Below are positions 55,917 to 64,000 of a stretch of 64,000 bases of DNA, piece by piece. The position numbers and the translations under genes were made by a program. Origin of the DNA: Sneathiella litorea (GTDB lineage Bacteria > Pseudomonadota > Alphaproteobacteria > Sneathiellales > Sneathiellaceae); assembly GCF_009882915.1 (NCBI RefSeq), contig NZ_WTUW01000002.1, positions 134,693-198,692 on the forward strand, read 5' to 3'. The notes under the pieces are model-generated. The model saw only the letters and a program-made list of their open reading frames with translations, was not told where the DNA came from and searched no databases. Position 1 is the first letter of the stretch; each line of letters starts with the position of its first letter.

Positions 55917-56717
55917 TTATACAATCCTGCTTAACTTGAAGAATCTATCGGTGATGAGGAGCAATGCGGCGATGACGACAACCTGTACTGTGCTGACAGC
56001 GGCAATTGTCGGATCCATATTGAATTCCAGATACTGCATCTGCGCGATGGGGAGTGTTGTCCGTCCCGGGCTGACAATCAGGAGCGACAGTTCCAGGTTT
56101 TCAAACGAAATAATAAAGCTGAAAAGGGCTGCCGCGACGATGCCGCCGCGCATCAAGGGGAGGGAGATCCGGAAAAAGACTGTCCGGCTCGTCGCACCAA
56201 GATTACGGGCCGCCTCTTCAACAGATTGGTCCATGCCAAGCAAATTGGCCCCGATCAGACGAACCGCCCAAGGCAACACCAGCATTACATGAGCGATTAT
56301 CAGACCCACGTTGCTTGAAATCGGGTCAAAGGCGAGCGTATCGGCAATGGCAATAAAGAAAATATAAAGGGCAATGCCCAGTACTATGTTCGGAATAATG
56401 AGCGGGGAGAGTAGGAGCCCATTTAGCGCATCGCGGCCCCAAAACTGATGCCGAACCAGTATAATCGCCGCTAATGCACCGCAGAACACTGATATGGTGG
56501 ACGATATGGCCGCGACAATCAGGCTTGTCATAAAGCCATTTAAGAACACAGGTGTCCGAACAGCCTCCGCAAACCATTTCAGCGTATAGCCTGGTGGCGG
56601 AAAGGTCAGAAAGGCGCTGTCGAAGAAGGCCACCCAGACAATAAAAATGACCGGGATTACCAGAAACGCCATTACAGTAGCTATAAATAATGATGCAAAC
56701 AGTTTTGCCAACGTCAC
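55917..56717 (-). CDS. ABC transporter permease, PotC type
   Basis: Second permease of the importer, 266 residues, six TM helices (LFIATVMAFLVIPVIFIVWV; FLNGFMTSLIVAAISSTISV). EAA loop VEEAARNLGATSRTVFFRIS followed by LPLMRGGI. First gene of the ABC operon; the TetR-type operator at 56780-56801 lies 63 nt upstream. Confidence 0.92.
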   Translation of the reverse strand: MTLAKLFASLFIATVMAFLVIPVIFIVWVAFFDSAFLTFPPPGYTLKWFAEAVRTPVFLNGFMTSLIVAAISSTISVFCGALAAIILVRHQFWGRDALNGLLLSPLIIPNIVLGIALYIFFIAIADTLAFDPISSNVGLIIAHVMLVLPWAVRLIGANLLGMDQSVEEAARNLGATSRTVFFRISLPLMRGGIVAAALFSFIISFENLELSLLIVSPGRTTLPIAQMQYLEFNMDPTIAAVSTVQVVVIAALLLITDRFFKLSRIV

Positions 56718-56779
56718 GCTTTCTCCCGTTAAGAGGTATTCTCCCTCTAATTGTTTGTGTGGTCATAGCCTTTTAATTT

Positions 56780-56801
56780 ACAAACAAATATGTTTGTTTG
56801 T
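56780..56801. promoter_or_regulatory. Putative TetR operator upstream of the ABC operon
   Basis: ACAAACAAA-TATG-TTTGTTTGT, perfect 9-bp arms. The same element recurs at 60401-60422 beside the tetR gene, with one arm mismatch. Position and duplication point to common control of the ABC and TRAP operons. Confidence 0.75.
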
Positions 56802-56882
56802 TATATGAATGGATAAAATTTCTGTCAAGGTGTAATTAATAAACACAATGTGTATCTATTCCAACGGTCGACAACCTGTTAG

Positions 56883-57278
56883 TTAAGGCATTGGAAATAC
56901 GTAATTTTTAAAACTTAAAAATAAACCCGCCAGACCGACAATCATGCCAAAGGTATTAATCATTACCGCCAGAATGCCTACGCGGAGAGAGGCATAATTT
57001 TCCAGATTCTTATCGATCAGTATTGCTGTCCCATGACGGATAACGCCGCCAGGAAGGATGCGTAAAATAAGCAATATCCAACCGATACGATAGATCCAGC
57101 CCCCGGCGAGGGAATAGGATGCCGTGATCAGAAGAACCGACAGCATCGTGAATATACCTTTAACGGGATCAGTTGCGGTGAACGCCTTTTTGCCCTGCGC
57201 CACCGCCCGCCAACTTACCATATTGAAAAGCAGCCCGGCGATCGCATAAGCGATCTGACAGTACAGTAAACCGGTCAT
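56883..57278 (-). CDS. Small four-helix membrane protein after the TRAP genes
   Basis: 131 residues, not recognised. Four hydrophobic helices can be seen: LYCQIAYAIAGLLFNMVSW, FTMLSVLLITASYSLAGGWI, IGWILLILRILPGGVI and LAVMINTFGMIVGLAGLFLS, with short polar connections. It lies 50 nt after dctM on the same strand and so is likely part of the TRAP transcript. It may be an accessory membrane component of this transporter or an unrelated passenger. Confidence 0.65.
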   Translation of the reverse strand: MTGLLYCQIAYAIAGLLFNMVSWRAVAQGKKAFTATDPVKGIFTMLSVLLITASYSLAGGWIYRIGWILLILRILPGGVIRHGTAILIDKNLENYASLRVGILAVMINTFGMIVGLAGLFLSFKNYVFPMP

Positions 57279-57328
57279 ATTTTGGTACCTCTGTTATATT
57301 ACCTGTCAAAGCGTCAAATGCGGGTCCG

Positions 57329-58609
57329 TTACCCAAAGGCCAAGTTTGGTAACCAGAGGCATAACGAGGGAAAAAGGGCAATCAGGAAAATGACCGCCAG
57401 AATTGCAAAGTAGAAAGGCCAGATAGATCGCATGAAGTCGGGCAGGGAGACCCTGGCAATAGCCATCACGACATAAAGCGTAATACCCACCGGCGGAGTA
57501 ATACCACCAATCATCATCGTCATGATAAAGACAATACCAAGGTGAATAGGATCAATCCCGACATTCGTTGCTATGGTCAGAAAAATTGGGCCAAAAACTA
57601 TCAAGATAGGAATACCTTCCATCACCATGCCGAGCACGAGGACCGAGGCAATGATAACCAGGAACACGCCAAATTGCGTACTGACCCAGTTACTGACAAG
57701 TTCACTGAAGGCCTGTGGAATATTCGCGGTTGAAACAATCCAGGTAAAAATGGCTGCCGAGGCGATAATGAAGAGTGTCGCCGAGGTCGCGCGCGCCGCT
57801 TCTGCTGTGGCGTCGATGATATGTTCCAGTCTAAATTTCAGTAAGAATACGCCAATAACCAACACATAAAGTACGGCAACAACGCCTGCTTCGGTTGGCG
57901 TGAAGATCCCGCTCATAATTCCGGCCACAAGGATAATCGGCGCCAGAATAGGCAGGATCGCGCCATAGAATGTCGTTACAACTTCCTTGAACGTCGCCCG
58001 TGGAAGAACAGGACAATGCTCCCGATTTGTCTTCGCGAGAAAATAAATCAATAACATCATCGAGCCGGCCATAAGAAGGCCCGGCACAATGCCCGCAACG
58101 AACAGTCGGCCGAGAGAAACTTCAGTCACGAAGGCATAGATTACCATGATAATCGACGGGGGAATAATGGGCCCGATCAACGCCGAAGCAGCGGTAATAG
58201 CGGCGCTAAAGCGGTCGCGATAACCAGCCTGGCGCATCGCCTTAATCTCGACAGTGCCAAGGCCACCTGCATCGGCAATGATTGAACCCGACATGCCTGC
58301 AAAAATTACAGACGCAAAAACATTCACATGACCAAGTCCACCGGGAATATGACGGACTACCGCTCCGGCGAAGGCAAAAATCCGATCGGTTATTCCCATG
58401 GTGTTCATCAGGAAACCCGCCAGCAAGAAAAGCGGCACGGCCAGCAGCGAAAATGAGTCGACGCCACCAGCGACTTTCTGGGCAAGGAGCTTGAGTGAGA
58501 TATCCGCACCAACAAGATAAATTGCGGCGACAATCAACATGGCAAACGCGATGGGAATCCGGATCAGGATCAAAATCAAAAACAGCCCAAGAATAATCAA
58601 AAGCGACAT
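57329..58609 (-). CDS. dctM: TRAP transporter large permease DctM
   Basis: Ion-coupled translocating subunit of a TRAP importer, 426 residues, about 12 TM helices. Starts MSLLIILGLFLILILIRIPI. Family motifs: VAVPLFLLAGFLMNTMGIT, FAGMSGSIIADAGGLGTVEI, ASALIGPIIPPSIIMVIYA, and MIGGITPPVGITLYVVMAIA. The ATG at 58609 fits the family N-terminus; a longer frame to 58687 is not supported. 11 nt after dctQ. Confidence 0.94.
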   Translation of the reverse strand: MSLLIILGLFLILILIRIPIAFAMLIVAAIYLVGADISLKLLAQKVAGGVDSFSLLAVPLFLLAGFLMNTMGITDRIFAFAGAVVRHIPGGLGHVNVFASVIFAGMSGSIIADAGGLGTVEIKAMRQAGYRDRFSAAITAASALIGPIIPPSIIMVIYAFVTEVSLGRLFVAGIVPGLLMAGSMMLLIYFLAKTNREHCPVLPRATFKEVVTTFYGAILPILAPIILVAGIMSGIFTPTEAGVVAVLYVLVIGVFLLKFRLEHIIDATAEAARATSATLFIIASAAIFTWIVSTANIPQAFSELVSNWVSTQFGVFLVIIASVLVLGMVMEGIPILIVFGPIFLTIATNVGIDPIHLGIVFIMTMMIGGITPPVGITLYVVMAIARVSLPDFMRSIWPFYFAILAVIFLIALFPSLCLWLPNLAFG

Positions 58610-58620
58610 TGTCCTACCCT

Positions 58621-59142
58621 TTATTCGGATGCTGATGTGGCGGTAATATTGTCCTCTTCCCGCTTGCCGGTAAGTGAATTGAGACAATGCTCAATCGCGA
58701 ACAGGATGATGAGCGCACAGCCAATCATAAGGGGCAGGAAATGCATGACAAAACGCGATAGTTCCATGGTGCCAAGCTTTAGTTTTAACGCTCTTGGCAT
58801 CAACTCCAGGGCTTGTGAAGCCAGAATGACCAATATGGTAACAACAGCGATTTGCCCGATAACATCCAGACTGCGGGATAAAACTGAATTGTTGTCTTTC
58901 CCGGCAACCAGTTCCACGGCTATATGGCTTCTTTTCCGGTATATCCATCCTGCGCCGATAAATGTTAGCCAGGTGAGGGAAACAAGACTTATTTCGTCTG
59001 TATAGGAAAGCGGAGTATTCAGGGCGTAACGAAAAAATATTTGGCAGGCCATGGCAACAACGATACAGGCCATTAAAGCCAGACAGGCGAACCCGGCAGC
59101 CTTTTCAAGCACTTTGCATATAGTACCATACAGTCTCAGCAT
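58621..59142 (-). CDS. dctQ: TRAP transporter small permease DctQ
   Basis: 173-residue, four-TM subunit that scaffolds DctM. Seen: LACLALMACIVVAMACQIFF, RYALNTPLSYTDEISLVSLT, LTFIGAGWIYRKRSHIAVEL and HFLPLMIGCALIILFAIEH, in the usual arrangement, with Trp and Arg of the WxxxxG..xR..H motif. Separated from dctP by about 100 nt containing a hairpin. Confidence 0.92.
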   Translation of the reverse strand: MLRLYGTICKVLEKAAGFACLALMACIVVAMACQIFFRYALNTPLSYTDEISLVSLTWLTFIGAGWIYRKRSHIAVELVAGKDNNSVLSRSLDVIGQIAVVTILVILASQALELMPRALKLKLGTMELSRFVMHFLPLMIGCALIILFAIEHCLNSLTGKREEDNITATSASE

Positions 59143-59179
59143 GATTGAACGCTCCCCCTAAATGACGCAGGAATTCCGG

Positions 59180-59222
59180 CCCCTTCCGCACTTGGAACCG
59201 ATGGTCCAGAATAGGGAAGGGG
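59180..59222 (-). other. Stem-loop between dctP and dctQ
   Basis: CCCCTTCC (59180-59187) pairs with GGAAGGGG (59215-59222) in the dctP-dctQ gap. Such hairpins often keep the binding-protein part of an operon mRNA stable, giving more binding protein than permease. On the minus strand no T-run follows directly, so this is probably not a full terminator. Confidence 0.55.
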
Positions 59223-59243
59223 GCTCGTTAGTTTTTTTACAGG

Positions 59244-60260
59244 CTAGTTACTGTCCCGCAGGGCGGTAATCTTTTCAAACCAGCCTTCGGGAATCAGTCC
59301 CTTTGCAACCATGACATCGATATTCTTGCGCGTGTTTTCGACAAACTGCTGACGGACCTCTTCGGGCATACGTTTGAACTTGCCGCCCTTTGCAATAATT
59401 TCTTCCTTCTGTGCGGCAAACCCTTCCTGAGAAAGGTTGGTCTGATAGACGCCAGCTTCGTAAGCTGCATCGGAAACCAGTTTTTGGTCTTCGGGGCTGA
59501 GCGACTGCCACGCTTCCTCATTGACGAAAACACTGACTTGCGGAAACATCATGTCCGCTTCTGTAATGTAAGGGGCAACTTCATAGAGTTTTGTCGGCAG
59601 GATGCGGTTTGCGGCCGCTTCCGTCATATCAACAACGCCCTGGCTGATTGCCAGATATTGCTCTCCATAGGCGATCTTGACCGGGGTTGCCCCCATATTC
59701 TCATAGTTCTGAACATACATTGGGACACTTGCTGTCCGTGTACGAACACCCTTTACATCCTCAACTGTTTCAATAAATTTTTCGCGATGCATCAGGTAAC
59801 GTGGAAGCGCAAACCAGTTGGAAGCCACGACACGAACGCCAAATTCATCGATCATCTGCTCGTTTAGTTGCTGGCCCATGTCGGATTTCATGAAACGTTC
59901 CATATGATCAAAATCCTTGAACAGGAACGCCGTGTCGATGACACCAAAGGATTTGACAAGCCTTGATGCCTGCGAACCTGCGGAAATAAACATCTGCTGC
60001 GTGCCCGTGGAGACAGACTCCATCTGTTCCTGACCCTTACCGAGCTGCCCACCATGATGATGGTTGATTTTAATGCGGCCGTTGGAACCTTTGGTCACCA
60101 GTTCAGTAAATTTATTAGCCGCTTTACCCTCATCAGATGAAACCGTCCCAAGCCCGCCGCTAATCCAGGTAACATCTGCGGCCAAACTAACAGTGGCTGT
60201 CGCCATGGAAGTTATTACAATTGCCCCCAAGGCAAGCGTTGATTTTGCGAATTTTTTCAT
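59244..60260 (-). CDS. dctP: TRAP transporter substrate-binding protein DctP
   Basis: Periplasmic solute receptor, 338 residues. The signal peptide ends VSLAA. Family features: VTWISGGLGTVSSDEGKAAN, GGQLGKGQEQMESVSTGTQQ, RVVASNWFALPRYLMHREKF and GVRTRTASVPMYVQNYENMG, where the Arg that clamps carboxylate ligands is expected; AISQGVVDMTEAAANRILPT follows. GGGAGA precedes the ATG at 60260. Ligand unknown; TRAP receptors usually bind organic acids or zwitterions such as ectoine and taurine. Confidence 0.93.
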   Translation of the reverse strand: MKKFAKSTLALGAIVITSMATATVSLAADVTWISGGLGTVSSDEGKAANKFTELVTKGSNGRIKINHHHGGQLGKGQEQMESVSTGTQQMFISAGSQASRLVKSFGVIDTAFLFKDFDHMERFMKSDMGQQLNEQMIDEFGVRVVASNWFALPRYLMHREKFIETVEDVKGVRTRTASVPMYVQNYENMGATPVKIAYGEQYLAISQGVVDMTEAAANRILPTKLYEVAPYITEADMMFPQVSVFVNEEAWQSLSPEDQKLVSDAAYEAGVYQTNLSQEGFAAQKEEIIAKGGKFKRMPEEVRQQFVENTRKNIDVMVAKGLIPEGWFEKITALRDSN

Positions 60261-60400
60261 TCTCCCGACTCCCTAACAATCCCTATAATATCCCCGAAAC
60301 CCATGATTGATAAAGACCCCATTTGTATTCACCATATCCTTGTCCCTCTTTGGTGGGGGGATAATCAAATTTCTTTTTCTTCATGGTAGAGTATTTAAAT

Positions 60401-60422
60401 AAAAACAAACTTGTTTGTTTGT
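60401..60422. promoter_or_regulatory. Putative TetR operator between dctP and tetR
   Basis: AAAAACAAA-CTTG-TTTGTTTGT, one mismatch from the perfect palindrome upstream of the ABC operon. It lies 140 nt upstream of dctP and 132 nt upstream of the divergent tetR gene, so it could control both. Confidence 0.75.
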
Positions 60423-60554
60423 CAATAGCATATTATAGTTTTCAGGCAGTGACTATAGTTATAGGTTGGTATATCTAGAGCAAAGCGCCTGAAGTCGACG
60501 GGAAAATATCCTGCTACTTTCCTACTATGGGGATTATTAGTTGAGTTACGATAA

Positions 60555-61172
60555 ATGAACAAACCGGTACATCGATCGCAAATGGAACGCACTCAGGAAA
60601 TGCGCGACAGGCTTTGCCGCGCAACACTGGAGGTCATTACCGACGTTGGATATGAGAAAACAACAACGACAATGATTGCGGAGCGGGCAGGGGTCTCTCG
60701 CGGGGCCCAGACCCATCATTTTCCGACAAAATTTGACCTCGTCAATGCATCCTTCAAGTATCTCCTTCGTGACTGGGAAGATAAGCGCGCTGCCGAAACC
60801 GGGGGCGTTGAGACAGAACTCTCGATCGAATCCTATATCCGGTTTCTCTGGAAGGAAATCTTTGGCCATCCGCTCTATGTTGCCGCACTCGAGCTTATGC
60901 TGGCGGCACGAGGAGACAAGCGGCTTCATAAAGGTTTGGTCGCCGCCCTAGATGAGCTAACTGTGCTCCGCCAGACAATGTGGCATCATATCTTTGCCGG
61001 TACCGGCGCTGAGAAAGAACGGGATATCATCATGCAAATGACCGTCTGCCTTCTCCGTGGCCTTTCCATGCAGGGCAGCATTGAGGACACGAACGCCCAT
61101 GAAGAAGAAGTTATCAATATGTGGATCGAGATGCTGAAAATGAGGATTTCACGCGCCGAGGCAAATAAGTAA
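60555..61172 (+). CDS. TetR family transcriptional regulator
   Basis: Dimeric ligand-responsive repressor, 205 residues. The N-terminal helix-turn-helix domain has CRATLEVITDVGYEKTTTTM and IAERAGVSRGAQTHHFPTKF, then DLVNASFKYLLRDWE. The divergent C-terminal ligand domain cannot be matched to an inducer. Adjacent to the TRAP operon, with matching palindromes before both transport operons, so it is the likely common repressor. The start ATG has only a weak ribosome site. Confidence 0.9.
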   Translation: MNKPVHRSQMERTQEMRDRLCRATLEVITDVGYEKTTTTMIAERAGVSRGAQTHHFPTKFDLVNASFKYLLRDWEDKRAAETGGVETELSIESYIRFLWKEIFGHPLYVAALELMLAARGDKRLHKGLVAALDELTVLRQTMWHHIFAGTGAEKERDIIMQMTVCLLRGLSMQGSIEDTNAHEEEVINMWIEMLKMRISRAEANK

Positions 61173-61213
61173 CGGCTGCCAAGATGTTCGGCAGCCGCCT
61201 GTATTACGACAGG
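61173..61213 (+). terminator. Paired hairpins after tetR
   Basis: CGGCTGCC pairs with GGCAGCCG (61173-61197), followed by CCTGT-ATTACG-ACAGG (61198-61213). Located between the convergent tetR and the large unknown gene; no strong T-run, so termination is likely but not certain. Confidence 0.5.
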
Positions 61214-61218
61214 TAAAT

Positions 61219-63171
61219 TTATAGATTACTTCTAGGACTTGAAAGAGTTTTTAGCGCGCCGACCAATCCATAGGACATAATCAAGATACCGGCGGCAGTC
61301 GTGCCAAGAAACACAATATCCTTCTTAAGGATTTTTTGGTGCGCCTTGCTGACTATCGGACCAAGGAAATTAATTTTATTATTTTGCAACCATGCAAAGG
61401 AAAGCGCCATATGCTGAACGGCCATCGCAACGCCCCAATCCATCGGGCTGCTATAGCCAGTAGGAATCTGGTAAGTGACCATATAGGCAAAGTCTGTCAG
61501 CCTGGGTATTGATCCATAGTCAATATTTCCAGTGTTGCCGTCCTTAGCGACCTGGATCAGGAAAAGCTGGATATCCTTTTGAAATGCAGCCAGGGACTGG
61601 CCTTCCAAATTTGGCTTGGGAGTCAGTTTGTCCGTATTAATACAAGAAAAATTTGCTCTATCATTAATTGGAAAGTTCGGGGCGACGCGCAGTTCTTCAT
61701 CAATAAGGGAAGCACCAAGTTGAACTTCCTGAAATTCATAACTTCCGGTACTTTGCATCCATATTAGCAATGGGCTTTCGTCCGAATAGCCATATTTTTT
61801 CGCAATCTCTCTCAGCTTCGGAATATGCTTACTTTCGATTTTCCCGTTTACTAGATGCTCCGGAATGATTGCGCCGGGATTCTTCTTTTTAACTATTCGA
61901 CAGAAATCCATATATACAGGCGTATAAAACCTGTCTGCCGGCACGGGAACTTCTTCACCTGGATCATCCCGCGGAACTGTGGATTGATCATAGAACTGAA
62001 TGTGAGGGAATTCAGCGACCTCAGCATCTTCTTTAAGCCCGCCCTCGCGACTGGCAATCGGTGTAATCGCATTATACGCCCCATCTGCGACCATCTTGTA
62101 TTTCATCTTGTTCCCGGGATAATAATGAAATGATTTACAAACTGCCTTAAGGGCCGGACTCTTATCCGAATGTGCGACCAGTAAATGATCCTTAAGCGGA
62201 AGTTCCGTGACGTAACTGGTAATATACGCCAGCATATAGACATACATTGCTTCGGTCATTTTCATTGATTTGGGCCCAACGGGCACGTCGCTGGATTTAG
62301 GAACGAAGGCATAGTGATTGAAAATAACCTTCGCCATCTCCGTTCCGCCTTTCGTGGAGGGGACTTCAGTTTCATAAGTGGCGGCAGTTATATAACCTTT
62401 CGGCATACCGCTGTCAGAATCGAAACTAATCAGTGCTATGATACGATGAGGTGGAATCTCATCACTACATTGAATCCCATGACCATCCAGCAGCCTTTTA
62501 AGCGTTGCATCTCCATACCTGCCTCGCGCGCCATAGGCGTCAACGTCTGTTTGCTGGAAGACTATGCTGAGTAGTAGCAATGTTAAATTCGGAAAGCGAT
62601 GTTTGGTATTTACACCTGCATAACCGCTGGGATCATCCCAAATCATTAAACCGCGATTATACGGCGCACTCCCTTTCAGATAGAGTTTTTCATTTCCGGC
62701 CTGTAGCCAGGGGGCTGGAAAGTCAGGATCAGCAAGACCCTTTGGGGTAAGTTTATACATATCATTATTCGGGCTGTTTGCTGTCTTATTACCCAATATC
62801 TGATCCGTAAGAATATAAAGCTGTTCCATATTGGAGGGAAGGGGAACCTGGACCCTGATGGCACCACTTGGTTCGAGGAATGGATGGATTGGATTGATAC
62901 CCGTTACAAGAGGGCTAACCTTCATCAAAACCTCTTCCTCGCCGTTGATGAACCCCTCTGCGACTCGCAATAAAGCCCTTTTATATTGATCTTGGTTGGA
63001 AGGTTCCCTGGAAAGTTTACTCTCCAAACCTTCCCGAAATTCCTCCGAGAAGAAATTTCTGAGGGTATATCCCGAGAAGGGGTTTACTCTATTAATTTTG
63101 CCATATTCCGGCCCTGCCTTTGTAAGTGGTGCATAATCGGGAAATGCACTTGCTTCTAACTTTTGCGACAT
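61219..63171 (-). CDS. Large unrecognised protein with C-terminal membrane anchor
   Basis: 650 residues, no family recognised. The start MSQKLEASAFPDYAPLTKAG at 63171 has AAGGA 7 nt upstream; a frame up to 63234 is less likely. No signal peptide. A segment around residues 242-354 (IIALISFDSDSGMPKGYITA; MAKVIFNHYAFVPKSSDVP; LLVAHSDKSPALKAVCKSFH) has the strand-loop-helix order of a GNAT acyltransferase, a weak resemblance only. One hydrophobic helix lies near the C-terminus (VFLGTTAAGILIMSYGLVGA, about 619-640), suggesting tail anchoring. Codon and base use do not stand out strongly. Monocistronic, convergent with tetR. It deserves structural prediction. Confidence 0.7.
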   Translation of the reverse strand: MSQKLEASAFPDYAPLTKAGPEYGKINRVNPFSGYTLRNFFSEEFREGLESKLSREPSNQDQYKRALLRVAEGFINGEEEVLMKVSPLVTGINPIHPFLEPSGAIRVQVPLPSNMEQLYILTDQILGNKTANSPNNDMYKLTPKGLADPDFPAPWLQAGNEKLYLKGSAPYNRGLMIWDDPSGYAGVNTKHRFPNLTLLLLSIVFQQTDVDAYGARGRYGDATLKRLLDGHGIQCSDEIPPHRIIALISFDSDSGMPKGYITAATYETEVPSTKGGTEMAKVIFNHYAFVPKSSDVPVGPKSMKMTEAMYVYMLAYITSYVTELPLKDHLLVAHSDKSPALKAVCKSFHYYPGNKMKYKMVADGAYNAITPIASREGGLKEDAEVAEFPHIQFYDQSTVPRDDPGEEVPVPADRFYTPVYMDFCRIVKKKNPGAIIPEHLVNGKIESKHIPKLREIAKKYGYSDESPLLIWMQSTGSYEFQEVQLGASLIDEELRVAPNFPINDRANFSCINTDKLTPKPNLEGQSLAAFQKDIQLFLIQVAKDGNTGNIDYGSIPRLTDFAYMVTYQIPTGYSSPMDWGVAMAVQHMALSFAWLQNNKINFLGPIVSKAHQKILKKDIVFLGTTAAGILIMSYGLVGALKTLSSPRSNL

Positions 63172-63494
63172 CTCTTTTCCTTTTAAACAATCAAATATTC
63201 TGCTAATGCAGCTGACTGTTGAGAGACGATTCATTTTTTTATTTGTGATTACTTATTCATTACTTATGGTTGTAGTAATATTAATTTTATTATTAAATGG
63301 TGATATCAAGGGCCTCTTTATTTTATCAAGGCCAAGACAAGATGGGTGCTTCAGCAGACACTTGCCGCAAGCATTGCCTTTTCAACAACGAGGCTCAATA
63401 TCAATGCTAATTAAAAGCAGGTAGGTTGATCGATATGATAAGTCGCTCGCTATTGCTGACCCACTCCAGAGGATTTGCGATTGATTGCAAAATA
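63172..63494. other. AT-rich intergenic region
   Basis: A 323-bp gap between two minus-strand genes. The part 63230-63320 is very AT-rich and probably holds the promoter of the large unknown gene. An open frame at 63206-63424 encodes one hydrophobic stretch but lacks a ribosome site and is not believed. Nothing else seen. Confidence 0.4.
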
Positions 63495-64000
63495 TCACGT
63501 CTGCGAAAAATCCAGGCTACTATGCGTGATATCCTTCAATATCTGCCGGAGTGATTGAATATATACGTCCGTAACAGCTCGTTTTGGTGAGCCTGTGCTT
63601 TCAATGACCTGCACCTCAAACTGGAGATCAATAGATAGCGGGACAATCTTGATAGAGAGATGGCTAAAGGCGGCGGCCGTCAAATGATCCAGAATGGCGC
63701 AGCAATTGAGTTCCTGGACCAGCCCCGGCGTGATCGCGGGAGAAACGGCCGTCATCAGCTTATTGGTTTTAACGCCGAGTTCCTCGAACCTTCTGGCAAT
63801 TTGCCCGCCTATCGGCGCCCTTGGTGACGGCATAATGCAGCTATATTCTTCGAGTGCCTCTAATGGAAACACCTCGGCATTTGCCATGGGATGATCTTCC
63901 GAAACAACGACCATAATCCTGTCAATCCCGACGACATGTATGTCAATGTCAGGAATATTCCGCAAGCCCGATACAAGGCCAATATCAATTGTACCCTCAC
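63495..64000 (-). CDS. LysR family regulator, C-terminal part only
   Basis: Only the effector-binding domain is inside the window; the gene continues beyond its right edge. Visible: EGTIDIGLVSGLRNIPDIDI, DRIMVVVSEDHPMANAEVFP, LEALEEYSCIMPSPRAPIGG and VSPAITPGLVQELNCCAILD, the standard LysR substrate-binding pattern. The target is unknown. About 168 residues are present. Confidence 0.85.
   Translation of the reverse strand, partial: EGTIDIGLVSGLRNIPDIDIHVVGIDRIMVVVSEDHPMANAEVFPLEALEEYSCIMPSPRAPIGGQIARRFEELGVKTNKLMTAVSPAITPGLVQELNCCAILDHLTAAAFSHLSIKIVPLSIDLQFEVQVIESTGSPKRAVTDVYIQSLRQILKDITHSSLDFSQT

Noticed and set aside
63206-63424. 72-codon frame with a hydrophobic stretch
   Set aside because: Overlaps the 5' end of the large unknown gene, lies in AT-rich DNA that produces hydrophobic codons by chance, and lacks a ribosome site.

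Overview
The window is a stretch of a bacterial chromosome, almost certainly from an alphaproteobacterium that is probably marine or aquatic. The evidence is the DUF1476 ATP-synthase zeta-type inhibitor, an RNase E with a long acidic insertion in its S1 domain, the purC-purS-purQ-purL-bolA-grxD order, the sdhE-mfd pair opposite recG, a PleC-like kinase and paired TRAP and polyamine-type ABC uptake operons. I cannot name the genus. Most of the window is dense core genome. I see no insertion sequence, prophage, CRISPR array or rRNA.

Layout. 1-5.6 kb: 5' part of aroQ, a DUF3750 protein, a MarR regulator divergent from 4-hydroxyphenylpyruvate dioxygenase with a palindrome between them, a DsbA-like protein, mscL and an M48 protease. 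5.6-16.4 kb: a gamma-glutamyltransferase-like lipoprotein with an altered nucleophile motif, an aminotransferase, rne, an AMIN-type amidase, PBP1A, and prfB with its +1 programmed frameshift. 16.4-24 kb: an esterase, grxD, bolA, the purine genes purL/Q/S/C and purB, and the zeta-type inhibitor gene. 24-28 kb: radC, map, sfsA, a CinA-type domain protein and a fasciclin lipoprotein. 28.2-30.8 kb: tRNA-Leu(TAA), an MlaC-Sel1 fusion, a 2OG-Fe(II) oxygenase and tRNA-Lys(TTT). 31-42.3 kb: a cyclophilin, a cupin, an SDR, a PAS histidine kinase, DUF502, recG, sdhE, mfd and a FrnE-like DsbA.

42.3-51.4 kb: a PleD-like protein with a degenerate GGDEF domain, an SDR plus FAD monooxygenase and FMN reductase group, a glycosyltransferase overlapping an HD-like gene by about 100 nt, an arsenic operon (arsR-arsC-acr3), and 5-formyltetrahydrofolate cyclo-ligase.

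51.6-61.2 kb is the most interesting accessory region. A TRAP operon (dctP-dctQ-dctM plus a small membrane protein) and a polyamine-type ABC operon ending in an M24-family protein with altered metal ligands lie in tandem on the minus strand. A TetR regulator faces away from them. Nearly identical 22-bp palindromes (ACAAACAAA-N4-TTTGTTTGT) lie upstream of both operons, so I infer a single TetR-controlled uptake and catabolism regulon for one unidentified nitrogenous compound. After it come a 650-residue protein I do not recognise (61.2-63.2 kb) and a LysR regulator cut by the window edge.
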